Assembly (NCBI RefSeq): GCF_954871325.1
Contig: NC_088775.1
Span: 63,155,561-63,219,560 of the forward strand
Direction of reading: 5' to 3'
Source: Gordionus sp. m RMFG-2023
Lineage: Eukaryota > Nematomorpha > Gordioida > Chordodea > Parachordodidae
Length of the DNA: 64,000 bases
This document shows, piece by piece, positions 11,435 to 22,345 of the stretch (position 1 is the stretch's first letter; each line of letters starts with the position of its first letter). The translations under genes were made by a program, and so were the position numbers. The notes beneath the pieces are model-generated. The model saw nothing but the letters and a program-made list of their open reading frames with translations. It was not told the DNA's origin and made no database searches.

Positions 11435-13346
11435 GAATTAAGATATAATTTAGAACTAAAAGATTTTTCTACATTAGAACAGTTTATGAGTAATTATGAG
11501 AAGAATACCTTTTCAAATTATTATATCTCCCGTTCTAAGCCTCATCATGATCCAATATATAAATATAAAACATTAACATACAATTGCAAAAGAGGAGGTC
11601 GGATTTTCAAATCTAGTTCAACAGGCTTAAGAGAAAAGAGAACCTTTAAACAAGGGTGCAATAGCAAAGTTATTTTTAAACTTAAACCTAATGAAAATGG
11701 ATTCAGATTTGTGTTAGAAAGATTTTATATGATAATGAAATCCCAAAGATAAGTTAATATATATATCAATTTTACATTTATTAATCATATATTATAGGTC
11801 AAAATTTACCTACCATAGCTGCTTCTTCCTGTATTGCTGAAACAAGTTATTACACCAACCATTTAAAAATTTTTTTTAATTATAGATCAAATTTTAGTCA
11901 ACACAGGTGATTCTTTTCCTATTGCTGAAACAAGTTATTATACCAATCATAATATTTCTCTAATGAAAGATTATAGATATTTTAGTCAACACAGGTGATT
12001 CTTCTCCTATTGCCGAAACAAGTTATTATACTAACCATTTTAAATTTTCTCTAATGAATTATTATAGGTCAAATTTTAGTCAACACAGGTGATTCTTCTC
12101 CTATTGCCGAAACAAGTTATTATACTAACCATTTTAAATTTTCTCTAATGAATTATTATAGGTCAAATTTTAGACAACACAGGTGATTCTTTTCCTATTG
12201 CTGAAACAAGTTATTATACCAATCATATTAATTTTTCTCTAATGAATGTTTATAGGTCAAATTTTGGAGGTCATAAGTGATTCTTCCTGTATTCCTAGAA
12301 TTTCAAGTAAATGTTTTATTTATTATAGATCTATTATCATCAGCTCATTATTCTTCTCAAAAAGGATTAATTTCAGATAAAAATTCATTAGTTTTACAAG
12401 AATTGGATAAGAATATAATGAAAAATATTAGAATGCCCATAAATTACAAACGAGGATCAATACACAAAAGGCCTAAAAAATGCAAAAAAAGAGTATTATT
12501 TAAAAATTATAAAATATTTCATAGTTATCAAATTTTGAAAATGTCATTATAATATACATGTATTTTAAAAAAAGATTTTTCCCAAGCTAATCAAAATATG
12601 ACTGAAACGATTAACCTACCAGCTTCCAATACAGAAAACACTCAACTATGTGGTATCATTAAAAATTAAATGTTTATTGTTTATTAAAATACATTAGCAA
12701 TCAAATTATCTTCATCTCAAATTATTTCAAAAAATATTTTAGGCACTCAAGTTAAGATACCAGAGAGTAAACATTTTACTTTTCTATATTAAATATAACA
12801 AAAAAATAGCAACAAACTTATATTCCCAATATCATTTTCAAAATATACCTAAAAATTTAGGCCCTATGTCAAGAACTATTCCAGATAGTATATTTTGTGT
12901 TTTAATTTTTATTAAATATAAAATACATTAGTAATCAAATTATCTTCATCTCAAATTATTTCAAAAAATATTTTAGGCACTCAAGTTAAGATACCAGAGA
13001 GTAAACATTTTACTTTTCTATATTAAATATAACAAAAAAATAGCAACAAACTTATATTTGCAATATCATTTTCAAAATATACCTAAAAATTTAGGCCCTC
13101 AGTCAAAAACTATTCCAGCTAGTATATTTTGTGTTAATTTTTATTATATATAAAATAAAAATAGCATTCGAATTCTCTTCATCTCAAAATATTTCAAAAA
13201 ATATCTTAGGCACTCAAATTAAGCTACCAAATAGTTAACATTTTTAATAAAACAAATAGTTTATATTTAGAATGTTTATATTAAATTTAAAATATATAGG
13301 AAACAAATACAATCTAATAGAGCTTCCAGAAAACAATACAATCTAA
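11435..13346 (+). CDS. MULE-borne mini-exon gene (FAR1-like start, tandem exons)
   Basis: Proposed exons: 11435-11752, 11798-11845, 11886-11933, 11977-12021, 12068-12115, 12162-12209, 12256-12306, 12329-12523, 12575-12649, 12698-12766, 12810-12887, 12932-13000, 13044-13121, 13165-13233, 13300-13346. Exon 1 resembles a FAR1/ZSWIM3-type finger (TYNCKRGG, then QGCNSK) and needs a 2-base correction near its end. Exons 2-7 each code for a variant of QILVNTGDSSPIAET. The 195-nt exon is basic (KRGSIHKRPKKCKKR) and may bind DNA or be nuclear. Exons 10-14 alternate two related units (SSSQIISKNILGTQVKIPE and a 78-nt relative). Every internal exon is a multiple of three in the same phase, with GT and AG borders; introns are 40-51 nt, except one of 22 and one of 66. 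No DDE core is present. Function is unknown; the exon model is my inference. Confidence 0.6.
11798..12306 (+). repeat. Six tandem exon-intron units of about 91 bp
   Basis: Each unit holds an exon of 48 nt (45 in the third, 51 in the sixth) and an intron of 40-46 nt starting GTTATTA and ending TATAG, with a TACTAACC-like branch sequence in several units. All six exons stay open in the same frame. Confidence 0.85.
12698..13233 (+). repeat. Tandem duplication, 234-bp period, of a two-exon block
   Basis: The exon pair 12698-12766 and 12810-12887 recurs at 12932-13000 and 13044-13121, followed by a diverged single exon at 13165-13233. Exon lengths (69, 78, 69, 78, 69) are kept exactly, and the splice borders are kept even where the sequence has drifted. 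A degenerate 32-bp repeat follows at about 13300-13370. Confidence 0.85.
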
Positions 13347-13817
13347 TAGAGCTTCCAGAAAACAATACAATCAAGATTTCAAAAACCTAATAAAAAGCAA
13401 TTTATATTGTATTCTATTATATCAAATTTTATTTCTGTATATATATTTACAATTATACTATATATAATACATAATTTTAATTATATATATATAGAATTAT
13501 AATATATTATTGTATTCTTACAAATTTTATTTCTATATATTTCTAAAATATAGAATAAAAAATATAAAATAGATTCTTGTGTTATAAATAACAAACATTC
13601 AATATTTTTGACAAAAAAAACAATAAAAATAATTCTTTATGTTAAATTATATTGTTTAAGATATATTCATAGGAGGATTCATAGAATAGTTTTTTGCAAT
13701 GCCTGATAACCATTAAAAATAATATATAAATTACACAATTTAATAAATATTAAAATAAAGTAAATTTTTAGGTTTGAATGATTTAAACAAAGTATTAAAC
13801 AGGTTGTGAAAATCCTA

Positions 13818-16637
13818 TAAATAGAAATAATAGGGGTAACATAATTAGCAAAGTTAAAAAAATAATACCATATTTGGGATTTGATTAAGAAATCTGTCAA
13901 CCATGTCTTAAAGCTAACAAAAATATTTTACTTTTATATATAAAATATCAAACTGAATAAATATTATTTAGTAAATTTTGATATTACATTCACCTTACAT
14001 GATTAAAATAAAAAATTGTATTTATAAATCTTAGAACATTAAGCTTAGGCCATGCATCTATATAAATATGAAAAGCGTAACAAGTCTGGTGTACCAGGAT
14101 ATATAGGTTGTTTTACATTATTAGCATTAATTTTTTTTAAAGTTATTAAATGAATATTATGAAGATAAATTGCATGAAGGTTAATTTATATAATGAAATA
14201 TTATATTTTTAATAGTATAAGATTTTAATAAAAACCTAATTAATGATTAAACATATATTCAACTAAGATATGCATGTAATATATTTGAAAAATTTCAATC
14301 TGGGTTATAAATTGTGGTCCATACTATATTACTCATAAACTGTTCTAATGTAGAAAAATCTTTTAGTTCTAAATTATATCTTAATTCCTATTAAATAAAA
14401 ATATATTAAATAATAAAATCATCAATTTTAAAATTACCATTTTTTCCATTATATAAAAAAAATAAGTAAAAAAAAATTTTATTTAAAAAATTTATTAAAT
14501 AATAAAACAATATTTTTTCCATTAGATAAAAAAAATTTATTAAAAAAAAATAATAAACAACTTTTTTTTAATATTTTCAATACGCTTGTTTTTTTTTCTT
14601 TAACAAATAAATATTAAAAAAAAGTTGTTTATTATTTTTTTTTAATAAATTTTTTTTTACCTATTTTTTTTATCTAATGGAAAAAATATTGTTTTATTAT
14701 TTAATAAATTTTTTAAATAAAATTTTTTTTTACTTATTTTTATCTAATGGAAAAAATGGTAATTTTTAAATTGATGATTTTATTATTTAATTTATTTTTA
14801 TTTAATAGGAATTAAGATATAATTTAGAACTAAAAGATTTTTCTACATTAGAATAGTTTATGAGTAATTATGAGGAGAATACCTTTTCAAATTATTATAT
14901 TTAAAACATATTCCAATAGTATGGACCACAATTTATAACCCAGATTGAAATTTTTCAAATATATTAGCACATGCATATCTTAGAAATATTCATGAAAAGT
15001 TATTAATCTAAATATTGTTAAATATTTTTATAGATGTTGAGGAATTTAACATTATTCTCAAACAATAGGGCCAATTAATGGGATAATTGAATGTCTTATT
15101 TAATCATGAATTAAATTTTTATTATAATCTTTTGATACTATTAAAAATGTAATATTTCATTATATAAATAACCTTCATGCAATTTTGTCATAATATTCAT
15201 TTAATAAATTTAAAAAAATTAATGTTAATAAAGTAAAACAACCTATATATCCTGGCAGGGGAGACCGTGGATGGTTGGGACACTTTTCGTTCAAACCTTA
15301 ATAATTTTAATATTAATAGACTAATCTGAATATTTAAAACATCTTCTGAATCCCAGAAGTATAGGCTATTTGAAATAATTAATATATATTTTATGAAGAT
15401 TATATTTTTTTAGAAAATTAAATTTAAAAAAAAAAATTTGTTTTGTCCCAACTATGACAGACTCTGTGTACGTTGGGACACACATATGTGATAGTTGGGA
15501 CACTCGTGAAATAGAGGTCTAAATAAATTTAAAAATTTAAAATCAGTAATCCAGTAAGACTAGAGACTATGACACATATGATTTTATTGATAATATTGTA
15601 ATTCATAATCAATAATTATATAAAAAAAAAATTAGCAAAATTTAGGAAATTTATTTTGGGGAAAAAAAAATTGTAAAGAAAAAAATGTAAAAAAATTTTT
15701 TTTTAATAATAAACATAGCGAAAGATAAGTATTTAATTATTCATTATTCACAATACTAAATTAATAATAAATTTGTTTATAAAATGAGCTAAAATGGCGT
15801 ATCCCAACTATACTATGACCAACTATGACCGAGCCCACTAACTTTATAAATATCATCCAAAATAATATTAATTCATGTTTATTGATTCTGAAAGTTTGCC
15901 AGATTGGAAAATAGGGTTTAGGCTTTCCTAAAATCTATTTATTATTATTTTTGAAGCTTTATTTATAAATATAAACGATAAAGTTTGCAAATATTTTTTA
16001 TTACTTTTGGTATGCCATAACACCTATTCTTCTGTAAAAATTAAAATACTAAATATTTTTCAAATCTTTTTTAGCCAATGATGTATGACAAAATTATCTA
16101 TGTTAGGCTCAAATTTCCAGTCTTATAAAATAATAGCTCAAATTATAATTAGAATGTCCTAACATTCCCCTGTACTCAATGTATCCCGGTCTCCCCTACA
16201 CCAGACTTGTTACGCTTTCCATATTTATATAGATGCATGGCCTAAGCTTAATTTTCTAAGATTTATAAATACAATTTTTTATTTTAATCATGTAAGGTGA
16301 ATGTAATATCAAAATTTACTAAATAATATTTATTCAGTTTGATATTTTATATAAAAAGTAAAATATTTTTGTTAGCTTATTAAGACATGGTGACAGATTT
16401 CTTAATCAAATCCCAAATATGCTATTATTTTTTTACATAACATAAAAATAAATTGGCTGAAAGATACTAAAATAAATTGCAAGGGACTTGTGAAAAACAT
16501 GAACATCAATGGCTACAGCTTATTCTTATACCATTGAATTAAAATCCAGGAAAGGCTTCAAATTTTTATCTCTTCAATAAATTGTTTCAAATAATTCTTA
16601 ATTTTATAACTTTGCTAATTATGTTACCCCTATTTCA
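13818..16637. repeat. Large palindrome in element A
   Basis: The left arm (13818 to about 14470) and right arm (about 14745-16637, enlarged by the insertion at 15258-16196) are inverted copies, for example ATGCATCTATATAAATATG near 14050 and its complement near 16230. The centre (14480-14740) contains subterminal MULE sequence in both orientations. The left arm also recurs in element B at about 23640-24290. No gene is seen in it. Confidence 0.8.
15258..16196. mobile_element. TA-flanked non-autonomous transposon, copy 1 (GGGGAGACC ends)
   Basis: Ends GGGGAGACCG and CGGTCTCCCC. The uninterrupted palindrome partner near 14085 reads GGTGTACCAGG, so the insertion split CCTGGTACACC at TA; the left TA now reads CA. 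A second copy at 54366-55283 agrees along its whole length apart from small indels. No transposase is visible. A TA duplication fits the Tc1/mariner or pogo groups, but the family is inferred from the target site only. Confidence 0.85.
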
Positions 16638-19600
16638 ATTAGATAAAAAAAATACGTAAAAAAAAATTTATTTTTTTTAATATTTAAAAAATATATTAAA
16701 TAATAAAAGCATCAATATTTTTTCCATTAGATAAAAAGAATACGTAAAAAAAAATTTATTAAAAAAAAATAATAAACAACTTTTTTTTAATATTTATTTG
16801 TTAAAGAAAAAAAACAAGCGTGTTGAATAAAAAAATAAAATAACTTTATATGACACCATTTATTGCTGTTAAATAAAGGCGTCCATATAAAGCGGACCCG
16901 AACCTGAAAAGTGTCCACACATTGTAATCAGCTGTAGCGCCATTTTGTAGTTTGGTTCATTATTTGTCAGCAAGAAATATTAGAAAACAAGGAACGCCTT
17001 TATTTAACAGCAATAAATGGTGTCATATAAAGTTATTTTATTTTTTTATTCAACCAACACGCTTGTTTTACAAACAAATATTAAAAAAAAGTTGTTTATT
17101 ATTTTTTTTAATAAATTTTTTTTTACGTATTTTTTTAATAAATTTTTAAACGTATTTTTTTTAAAAATTTTTTTACGTATTTTTTTTATCTAATGTGGAA
17201 AAAATGGTAATTTTAAAATAGGTCCGTGAAGTTCGCCCCGCAATTTTTGATTTTCAATGGTTTATCAGTTGGTGTGATTAGTACCCGATTTGTACCGTTT
17301 TCAGTTCGATTTGTACCATCACCGTTTTCCAGCTATTGACCGTTGAAAATATGGCGCCAAAAATAAAAAACACTCAACATTTATATTTTTAAAAATTTTT
17401 TAACGTACAACGGTAGAGAATTTTTTTCTCTTCCTAATGATGCCTCAAATTAAGCTTTATCTTCATTATTTATTTCGGAAATCAAATTTTAAACCTTATA
17501 TTATATCGTGAAGTTAGCCCCCCCCAATATTCAAAATTTGAGATTTTCAAATTTTTAAAACGGGATTGATTTGTACCCGATTTGTACCGTTTCAAACTCG
17601 ATTTGTACCATTACTGTTTTCCAGCTATTGACCGTTAAAGATATGGCGGAAAAAATATAAAACACTCAACATTTTTTTTTTTAATTTTTTTAACGTACAA
17701 CGGTAGAGAATTTTTTTCTCTTCCAAATGATGCCTCAAATTAAGCTTTATCTTCAGTATTTATTTCGGAAATCAAATTTTAAACCTTATATTATGGCGTG
17801 AAGTTAGCCCCCCCCAATATTCAAAATTTGAGATTTTTCAAATTTTTAAAACGAGATTGATTTGTACACGATTTGCACCGTTACAAACTCGATTTGTACC
17901 ATTACCGTTTTCCAGCTATTGACCGTTAAAGATATGGCGCCAAAAATAAAAAACACTCAACATTTATTTTTTTTAAAAATTTTTTAACGTACAACGGTAG
18001 AGAATTTTTTTCTCTTCCTAATGATGCCTCAAATTAAGCATTATCTTCATTATTTATTTCGGAAATTAAATTTTAAACCTTATATTATAGCGTGAAGTTA
18101 GCCCCCCCCCCTCCAATATTCAAAATATGAGATTTTCCAAATTTTTAAAACGGGATTGATTTGTACCCGATTTGTACCGTTTCAAACTCGATTTGTACCA
18201 TTACCGTTTTCCAGCTGACCGTTAAAGATATGGCGCCAAGGTTTAAAATTTGATTTCCGAAATAAATAATAAAGATAAAGCATAATTTGAGGCATCATTA
18301 GGAAGAGAGAAAAATTCTCTACCGTTGTACGTTAAAAAATTTTTTTAAAAAATAAATGTTGAGTGTTTTATATTTGTGGCGCCATATCTTTAACGGTCAA
18401 TAGCTGGAAAACGGTAATGGTACAAATCGAGTTTGTAACGGTACAAATCAATCCCGTTTTAAAAATTTAAATATTGGGGGGGGGGCTAACTTCACGCTAT
18501 AATATAAGCTTTAAAATTTGATTTCCGAAATAAATAATGAAGATAAAGCTTAATTTGAGGCATCATTAGGAAGAGAGAAAAATTCTCTACCGTTGTACGT
18601 TAAAAAATTTTTTTGTTTTATATTTTTGGCGCCATATCTTTAATGGTCAATAGCTGGAAAACGGTAATGGTACAAATCGAGTTTGTAACGGTACAAATCG
18701 GTACAAATCAATCCCGTTTTAAAAATATGAAAAATCTCAAATTTTGAATATTGGGGGGGGGGGGGGGCTAATGTCACGCTATAATATAAGCTTTAAAATT
18801 TGATTTCCGAAATAAATAATGAAGATAAAGCTTAATTTGAGTAGGAAGAGAGAAAAATTCTCTACCGTTGTACGTTAAAAAATTTTTTAAAAAAATTAAT
18901 GTTGAGTGTTTTATATTTTTGGCGCCATATCTTTAACGGTCAATAGCTGGAAAACGGTAATGGTACAAATCGAGTTTGTAACGGTACAAATCAATTCCGT
19001 TTTAAAAATTTGAAAAATCTCAAATTTTGAATATTGGGGGGGGGGGCAGTGGCGTAGCTAAGAATTTTCCTTAGAGGGGGTCCACATATAAAAGCATGGG
19101 GGGCTTCGCCCCCCAGACCCCCTTTTATGGGATTCGGCCCTTTGCCCGGCCTTCGGCCGGGTTTATCTTAAAAATCATATTGGTTTTTCTTATAATATAA
19201 AAGTCCTAGAATTATTAATTATTTTAATTAGTCTTGTTAAACGGCTCGACTTGAGCTGATTTTTATAAACAGCTAACTCAATATTTTTGCCAAAAATTAT
19301 TGTTCAAGCCTAGAGATTTCTCGAATAATATAAAACTTGTATCTCCATGAGCAAAATTTTCTGGCTAATATATTGAGTTAGTCATATCGGCTAAAATTGA
19401 GCCATTAACCACTAATTTTAATTAAAATAACACATTGACATAATTTTAATTAAAATAACACATTGACACAATTTTATTGATATACGTTTCATTTTATTAT
19501 ACTTTTAGAAGTTATTTACAAATAAAAGCGATTATTTAAAATATAAATATTATATTGATTTAATTATAAATATTATATTGCTATAATTATAAATATTATG

Positions 19601-19699
19601 CTTTAATTATAAATATTATATTGCTTTAATTATAAATATTATATTGCCTTAATTATAAATGATATATTTTATAATTAGTAAACACATTAAAAATATAGA

Positions 19700-21220
19700 T
19701 TAAAAATAAATGTTTTTTTTAAACTGTAAATTTAAGTCGATATCCTTCAAAGTGAAAAAATCAAAATTATGTTGGCAATATTTTTTTACCAATATATGAT
19801 AGATGTATAAAATTAATATTGAGAAACCTAGGCTAATAATCATAGATGACATGTTAGCTTTGGAACCAACTTTTGATTATTATAAGTATAAAGTAATAGA
19901 CTATATCACTTGTAGTAGGTGATGGTTCTAAATGATCTAGTATAATTGGTTGTCTATTAACCCTTAGGTTTCTGGAGTATGTGGGAATTGCTAAGATTTT
20001 AAATAAATATAATTTAATAAAGACTAATACCTGACATGAGTGGAACTTCATTTCCATTTAAATTCTCCCTAGATTTTTTAGATATATCTAAAATTTTAAT
20101 GTAAATATTAATAAGTAATTGATTACATTACATTTATTAGATAGTGATTTGTTGTGACTTAGTGTATTTTTTTGTTTGTTATCACTATTTTTTTACCCCT
20201 TGGTGTGAATATTAATTGAGATATTCCTATAAAAATAAATTAAAATAAAACAACATATTAGATAACCTTTAAATTCTAAATTGATACAGCCTATAATATT
20301 TTGTTGACTACTATCATTCTTCTTCAATATGATACTTGATATAGCTAAAATTATGATATAAATATTTAAAGGTAATAGTTAACATTACTTTTACTAGGTA
20401 GAGATTTGAAGTGATCAAGTGTATTTAGCTTATTTTTATCATAATTTTTTATAGAGTATCTAGGTATTTCTAAAATTTAAATGAATACATTTAAATAAGG
20501 TCATATAAGTTCATAAAATACCTGAGGTGAGTGGTAAATTGTTGCTTATGGTATCAAGTTCATCATTAAAATTCTGATTTTCTATATTAATTGGTGATTC
20601 ATTTAAATAAGGTCATTATAAAATACCTGATGTGGGTGGTAAATTGTTGCTTATGGTATCAAGTTCATCATTAAAATTTTGATTTTCTATATTAATTAGT
20701 GATTCATTTAAATAAGGTCATTATAAAATACCTGATGTGGGTGGTAAATTGTTGCTTATGGTATCAAGTTCATCATTAAAATTTTGATTTTCTATATTAA
20801 TTAGTGATTTGGTGTGTTCATTTTGTTGACTATCATCATTTTTATTAAATGTAATACTTGATATATCTAAATCTATAATAAAAAATATTTAAATCTTAAT
20901 AGATTATATTACTTGTACTAGGTAGTGATTTTATATGGTCTTTGGGTATATAAATGAGTGTATCAAGATCATTTTCTTCCCTCCTACGTTTGGGTATATC
21001 TTATAAATGTCAAAATATTTTGGTTAGCCAAAATTATTTAAAATAATAAATTACCCAAAGTGGTTTGTACTGGCAATTTTAATTTAGTTAAAACTATGAC
21101 TAGGTGTTTAATTTTAAATTCTAAAATAAAAATAGTTAGCTATTAATTTTAAATATTTTTTATATTAAATGTTATTTTGACCTGGTGTATTTACATCATC
21201 CTTATTATTTTCAATAGAGC
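19700..21220 (-). CDS. Mini-exon gene inside a hAT element, function unknown
   Basis: Proposed exons, in transcription order: 21220-21182, 21120-21055, 20999-20913, 20866-20732, 20686-20627, 20581-20522, 20469-20389, 20344-20267, 20226-20132, 20087-20031, 19990-19910, 19827-19700. Lengths are 39, 66, 87, 135, 60, 60, 81, 78, 95, 57, 81 and 128 nt; all internal exons are multiples of three except the 95-nt one, which is one base short within an A run. Each starts at codon position 2 and ends at position 1, with GT and AG borders and introns of 40-82 nt. Exons are paralogous: IPRYSIKNYD...LDHFKSLPSK, IPTYSRNLRV...LDHLEPSPTT, IPKRRREEND...DHIKSLPST. The last exon ends at a stop and is partly hydrophobic (FSILILYIYHILV). 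A start exon is unresolved: an ATG at 21505 opens MNIYIFLVLMFVEG, signal-peptide-like, but its donor phase does not fit. No known family recognised. Confidence 0.6.
20522..20866 (-). repeat. 105-bp tandem duplication that multiplied a 60-nt exon
   Basis: Three copies of a 60-nt exon (ENQNFNDELDTISNNLPPTS type) at 20522-20581, 20627-20686 and the 3' part of 20732-20866, separated by 45-nt introns. In the 135-nt exon the sequence TTAATATAG is coding; in the two copies the same bases serve as the splice acceptor. Confidence 0.8.
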
Positions 21221-22345
21221 CTATAATGCATAAGATATTAATTAGTACACTGGATTAAATATTTTTTAACCTCAAAAGCATGAGAAAGTAGATTATGCAC
21301 TATTTTATTTCATATTATTATTTTCGAACCATATCTTCGATAAATTATAATAAATATTTTTTTAAATATGCATAAATAATATATTATTATAATTTATTAG
21401 ATTATTATCAATGACTTTAAAATAATATACAGAATAATTTTTATATATATAAAAGTAATAATATCCTTCCACAAACATCAAAACCAGAAAAATATAAATA
21501 TTCATGGTATTTATTTGATATAAAGTCACTTTTGAGTCTTTTAAACGAATATTCTAAAAAAAAAATTGCTCTGGGGGGGAGTGGGGGGGGGGTCCAAACC
21601 CGAAACCCCCCCCCCGTAGCTACGCCACTGGGGGGGGGGGCTAACTTCACGCTATAATATAAGGTTTAAAATTTGATTTCCGAAATAAATAATAAAGATA
21701 AAGCTTAATTTAAGGCATCATTTGGAAGAGAAAAAAAATTCTCTACCGTTGTACGTTAAAAAAATTTAAAAAAAAATAAATGTTGAGTGTTTTATATTTT
21801 TGGCGTCATATCTTTAACGGTCAATAGCTGGAAAACGGTAATGATACAAATCGAGTTTGAAACGGTACAAATCGGGTACAAATCAATTCCGTTTTAAAAA
21901 TTTGAAAAATCTCAAATTTTGAATATTGGGGGGGGGGGGGCTAACTTCACGCTATAATATAAGGTTTAAAATTTGATTTCCGAAATAAATAATGAAGATA
22001 AAGCTTAATTTGAGGCATCATTAGGAAGAGAAAAAAATTATCTACCGTTGTACGTTAAAAAATTTTTAAAAATATAAATGTTGAGTATTTTTTATTTTTG
22101 GCGCCATATTTTCAACGGTCAATAGCTGGAAAACGGTGATGGTACAAATCGAACTGAAAACGGTACAAATCATTCTCTGTCGACCTATTCACTTTTTATT
22201 TTTAAGTTCAAAAGTTGGGGGGCTGTCGTGAAGTTGACCCCCCATTTTGTTCTTAGAATATCTCAAAAACGGTGATGGTACAAATCGAACTGAAAACGGT
22301 ACAAATCGGGTACTAATCACACCAACTGATAAACCATACGGACCT

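Larger units (their letters stand above)
10116..16884. mobile_element. MULE-like element A carrying a mini-exon gene
   Basis: The left end GAACGCCTTTATATAACAGC (10116) is inverted at the right end near 16870-16884 (GCTGTTAAATAAAGGCG). The tips continue inward with AATAAATGGTGTCATATAAAG and long A/T runs. Element B at 16992-26349 has the same tips with a 9-bp target duplication, which points to Mutator-like elements. Inside are a mini-exon gene (11435-13346), a large palindrome and three later insertions. No catalytic transposase core is seen. No matching duplication flanks A, so one end may be rearranged. Confidence 0.7.
19047..21630. mobile_element. hAT-type element carrying a mini-exon gene
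   Basis: Ends CAGTGGCGTAGCTA (19047) and TAGCTACGCCACTG (21630), a common hAT tip. It sits inside a homopolymer: at least eight G lie directly outside both ends, consistent with an 8-bp duplication of G's. Near the left end is a hairpin, CCCGGCCTTCGGCCGGG. No transposase is seen. The inside is occupied by the minus-strand mini-exon gene. Runs of short A+T-rich repeats (TTATAAATATTATATTG) fill about 19540-19680. Confidence 0.85.
17221..22344. mobile_element. Foldback element with arrays of about 290 bp
   Basis: GGTCCGT at 17221 pairs with ACGGACC ending at 22344. The next about 100 bases are also inverted copies (GGTTTATCAGTTGGTGTGAT). Each arm consists of units of about 290 bp with AACGTACAACGGTAGAG, ATTGACCGTTAAAGATATGG and a C or G run. 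The arms meet near 18235. Flanks TTTTAAAATA and TTTTTAAAAT suggest a target duplication of about 8 bp. A hAT element sits in one G run of the right arm. The foldback itself has no coding capacity. Confidence 0.8.

Noticed and set aside
11886-12182. Alternative reading of the tandem units as 21-nt exons (SNFSQHR) with donor CACAG|GTGATT
   Set aside because: It fits units 2-6 but fails in unit 1, which has no donor there; the 48-nt exon fits all six units and agrees in phase with the downstream exons.
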